This document shows, one piece after another, positions 60,521-64,000 of a stretch of 64,000 nt of DNA. The notes beneath the pieces were generated by a model. That model ran no database searches, was not told the origin of the DNA, and was given only the letters and a program-made list of their open reading frames with translations. The stretch comes from Sphingomonas taxi (GTDB taxonomy: Bacteria; Pseudomonadota; Alphaproteobacteria; Sphingomonadales; Sphingomonadaceae): NCBI GenBank assembly GCA_003240625.1, contig QFMX01000008.1, positions 260,477 to 324,476 of the forward strand. Reading direction: 5' to 3'. Both the position numbers and the translations under genes were made by a program. Every line of letters begins with the position of its first letter. Within the stretch, counting starts at the first letter, position 1.

Positions 60521-61480
60521 TCAGGCCACCGCCGCCAGGCGAACCGGGCCTTCGGCACGAAGCGCGCCTTCGTTGGGCGGACATTCCGCGGTATCGCCAT
60601 ACCCATAGAACTGACCGAGCCCGATCTCCGCGCGGACATCTACCAGTGCGCGATGCGCTTCGACGAAGCGTTGCCGCGCATTGATGATGTCGAGCGATGC
60701 CTGCGAGAGCATCTGCAACGCCATCACGCCGGTACCGACCGGCAAGTTGGCGGCGGCCCGCTGCTGCAACAGCGTCGATACGCACGATGCGGCGAGCATC
60801 GCTGCGTGATCGACCGCAGCCTCGGCCTTCAGAAAATCGACCGTGACCTTGTCGGTCGCCTCACGTCGCTGTTTCAACATCGTCGTTCTCCCCGATGGCG
60901 CCGTCGTTGCGGCACCGTGTACCGGAGCATTGCGGTCTCGGTTCGATCGCAACAGGCTGGTCAACGTCATCGCCATGTTCACGAGTGCCATCGACGCGAC
61001 GGCGATCAAGACCATGAGTACGATCAGTCGGACTATCCTGTCGCCAACCGAAAACCGATTACGCGCCGCTCCCGTCGATCCGCTCGCTCCGGACAGTCCG
61101 AAGAAGCGGCGAACAAGCCCCCACGGCTCGATCTGAGCGCTGTCTGGGGTGTCAGAGGGGGGGATGGGAACGTCGATTGGTTCGGATGGTAGCCGTTCGT
61201 ATGTGGCCGCGGGCTCGGGCTTGGGCGCGGGGGACTGGGGTTCTTCACGAACCGGTGCGGACTCGACGGTCGTGCCGCGCTCATGCTCCTCGAGCCGTCG
61301 CGCCGCTTCGAACCGCGTGCCGACGCCGAGGACCTGGATGGCGCGCTCGATCCGCTTGTCGATCGCGGACGGCGACACGCCGAAGATCGCAGCGATCTCC
61401 TTCGAATTATGGTGGGTCAGCACCAATCGCAGGCAGGCGCGCTGGGCTTCGGTCAACTGATCGATACGTCCTGCGGTCAT
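60521..61480 (-). CDS. Membrane-anchored LuxR-type HTH protein
   Basis: 319 residues from MTAGRIDQLTEAQRACLRLV. An N-terminal LuxR/sigma-70 region-4-type HTH (about 8-60: S-K-E-I-A-A-I-F-G-V-S-P-S-A-I-D-K-R-I-E-R-A-I), a Pro/Glu-rich linker (about 75-130), a transmembrane helix (about 163-185: I-V-R-L-I-V-L-M-V-L-I-A-V-A-S-M-A-L-V) and a periplasmic helical C-terminal region. This is an inside-DNA-binding, outside-sensing layout like CadC/ToxR, but with a LuxR-type head. First gene of the three-gene unit. The ATG at 61480 is used; the frame is open for 14 codons more. Confidence 0.75.
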   Translation of the reverse strand: MTAGRIDQLTEAQRACLRLVLTHHNSKEIAAIFGVSPSAIDKRIERAIQVLGVGTRFEAARRLEEHERGTTVESAPVREEPQSPAPKPEPAATYERLPSEPIDVPIPPSDTPDSAQIEPWGLVRRFFGLSGASGSTGAARNRFSVGDRIVRLIVLMVLIAVASMALVNMAMTLTSLLRSNRDRNAPVHGAATTAPSGRTTMLKQRREATDKVTVDFLKAEAAVDHAAMLAASCVSTLLQQRAAANLPVGTGVMALQMLSQASLDIINARQRFVEAHRALVDVRAEIGLGQFYGYGDTAECPPNEGALRAEGPVRLAAVA

Positions 61481-61670
61481 GGCAGGGTGGTAGCGTGAAC
61501 GCGCGACGGTTGCACCTGTCACGTTCGAGATATCGGCGCGACGCCGGGCCGATCGAAACTACGTGGACTGCCGCGGGAAACGCAGAGGTGCCGAGCAAGC
61601 TGGAGGCATTGGTGCGACCCGCGTCGGCACGGGCGGGAACGCGGCCTAGAACAGGGCGGCCCGACGGGCT

Positions 61671-62234
61671 TCAGTCTCGGGCGAAGATTTCCGTGTGCGG
61701 AATGACGAGGTCGAGCGAGGGGAGCGCGACGTCGTGCGGCTGCGCGAACATATCGTCGCGCCATGTGGTTGGCCCGAGCCGCTGGACAACGCGGGTCAGT
61801 TCGGTCTCGGGGTCGGCGAAGACGATCGTGTCGATCGACGCGAGTTCGCGATATTCGGCGAGTTTGCTGCCCTGGTCGATCTTTGCGGTCGAGCCGGAGA
61901 GGACTTCGAAGATGACTTTCGGATCATCGAATACGCGCTGCTCCTCGCGTTCGCGAGTCGCGGGGTTGCCGCAGAAGACGCTGACGTCGGGGTAGCGCAG
62001 GTCGGTGTCGTTGACGCAGACGCCCATGTCCGAATTATAGGCTCGGCAGCCGGTGCCGCGGAGCTTTCCATACAGGAAACCGAGGATGTTGCTTGCCACG
62101 CGGGAATGCGCAGGGGTGCCACCGGTCATCATGCGGATGACCCCGTCGACCAGCTCGAACTTGCGGTCGGTGCCGAAGTCGATCGCGAGGAACTCGTCGA
62201 CCGTGATCTTCTTGTATAGGGGATCGTGCCGCAT
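61671..62234 (-). CDS. Uma2 family protein (PD-(D/E)XK-like nuclease fold)
   Basis: 187 residues. Uma2/DUF820 motifs: D-E-F-L-A-I-D, K-F-E-L-V-D-G-V-I-R-M-M, R-Y-P-D-V-S-V-F, and K-V-I-F-E-V-L-S-G-S-T, with conserved acids of the PD-(D/E)XK fold at Glu26 and Asp80. Function is unknown; the fold suggests a nuclease. Common in cyanobacteria and in many proteobacteria, often in mobile contexts. The gap to the HTH-TM gene (61481-61670 on the plus map) shows nothing further. Start MRHDPLYKKITV. Confidence 0.85.
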   Translation of the reverse strand: MRHDPLYKKITVDEFLAIDFGTDRKFELVDGVIRMMTGGTPAHSRVASNILGFLYGKLRGTGCRAYNSDMGVCVNDTDLRYPDVSVFCGNPATREREEQRVFDDPKVIFEVLSGSTAKIDQGSKLAEYRELASIDTIVFADPETELTRVVQRLGPTTWRDDMFAQPHDVALPSLDLVIPHTEIFARD

Positions 62235-62265
62235 GGGTGGGTTTTACCACTTGTCTACAGACAAA

Positions 62266-62295
62266 CAAAGGGCCGGGGTGCTCCCCGGCCCTTTG
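62266..62295 (-). terminator. Intrinsic terminator of groEL (bidirectional design)
   Basis: CAAAGGGCCGGGG and CCCCGGCCCTTTG are exact 13-base inverse arms around a 4-base loop, followed on the minus strand by TTTGTTTGTC. It lies between the groEL stop and the divergent Uma2 start. Confidence 0.9.
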
Positions 62296-62434
62296 CTTTG
62301 GTCGTTTGTTTGGCTTGGAACCGAGCATCGGCGAAGCCGCTGCTTTCGTCGGACGGGTCGGTGGCTTGCGCCGCCGACCCGCCGGCCGTCCTTGGGCGAG
62401 TCCGTAGCCATCGTGGCTACGGCCGCCCTTCGGA

Positions 62435-64000
<1,566 letters not shown>

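Overview
This is a GC-rich chromosomal window of an alphaproteobacterium, most likely Sphingomonas or a close relative in the Sphingomonadaceae. The evidence is two TonB-dependent receptors, a Pseudomonas-like branched-chain 2-oxoacid dehydrogenase operon, HslV with a short propeptide before its catalytic Thr, a GTA-type holin/GH108 endolysin pair, plant-type glutamate-cysteine ligase, a DUF3297 protein, and many paired inverted intergenic repeats. Most of it is core genome. There is no plasmid origin, prophage block, insertion sequence or CRISPR array.

Layout. 1-9.2 kb: end of a TonB-dependent receptor, a Tat/lipoprotein glycoamylase-like enzyme, a thiolase, the bkd E1alpha-E1beta-E2 operon (minus strand) and an FAH-family hydrolase. 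9.3-16.5 kb: DUF6894 protein, Crp/Fnr regulator, DEAD-box helicase, a small protein with a hairpin at its ribosome site, nitroreductase, hslU, hslV and the holin/endolysin pair. 17-30 kb: malic enzyme, tRNA-Pro, yajC-secD-secF-Mth938, a glycosyltransferase, phosphomannose isomerase, bamD, recN, a small secreted protein and a Tat-exported SDR. 30-41 kb: ligA, a complete TonB-dependent receptor with terminator, a LytS/LytTR two-component pair, a cell wall hydrolase and an ABC-F ATPase. 41-49 kb: DUF3297, a glycine-rich periplasmic protein, an L,D-transpeptidase, a PAS-GGDEF protein, typA, a predicted secreted Zn-protease and an MDR oxidoreductase. 49-55 kb: telA-xpaC-like genes with a tiny Cys-rich gene, an AT-rich orphan, an IMPase-family phosphatase, pmbA-like and ubiA. 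55-64 kb: rsmE, gshA, an ICMT-like membrane protein, tRNA-Gly, a three-gene regulatory/membrane cluster, a Uma2 protein and the truncated groEL.

How the genes work together. Several groups form recognisable units: bkd (branched-chain amino acid catabolism), hslVU (proteolysis), yajC-secDF (Sec export), bamD (outer-membrane assembly), a sensor kinase/LytTR regulator pair, telA/xpaC-like (envelope stress) and ubiA-rsmE-gshA (housekeeping).

The most unusual signals are these. (1) The TypA/BipA GTPase lacks about 25 residues, in frame, that carry the whole G3/switch II region. (2) A paired repeat of the intergenic type is translated in frame inside the lipoyl-E2 linker. (3) At least 25 paired inverted repeats fall into several families; four of them seem to share one design, a hairpin with a GAA-type loop next to CCCA, with stem sequences that covary. 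(4) A GTA-like lysis module stands alone. (5) An AT-rich orphan gene lies in an otherwise GC-rich background. All names come from reading the sequence; no database search was possible.
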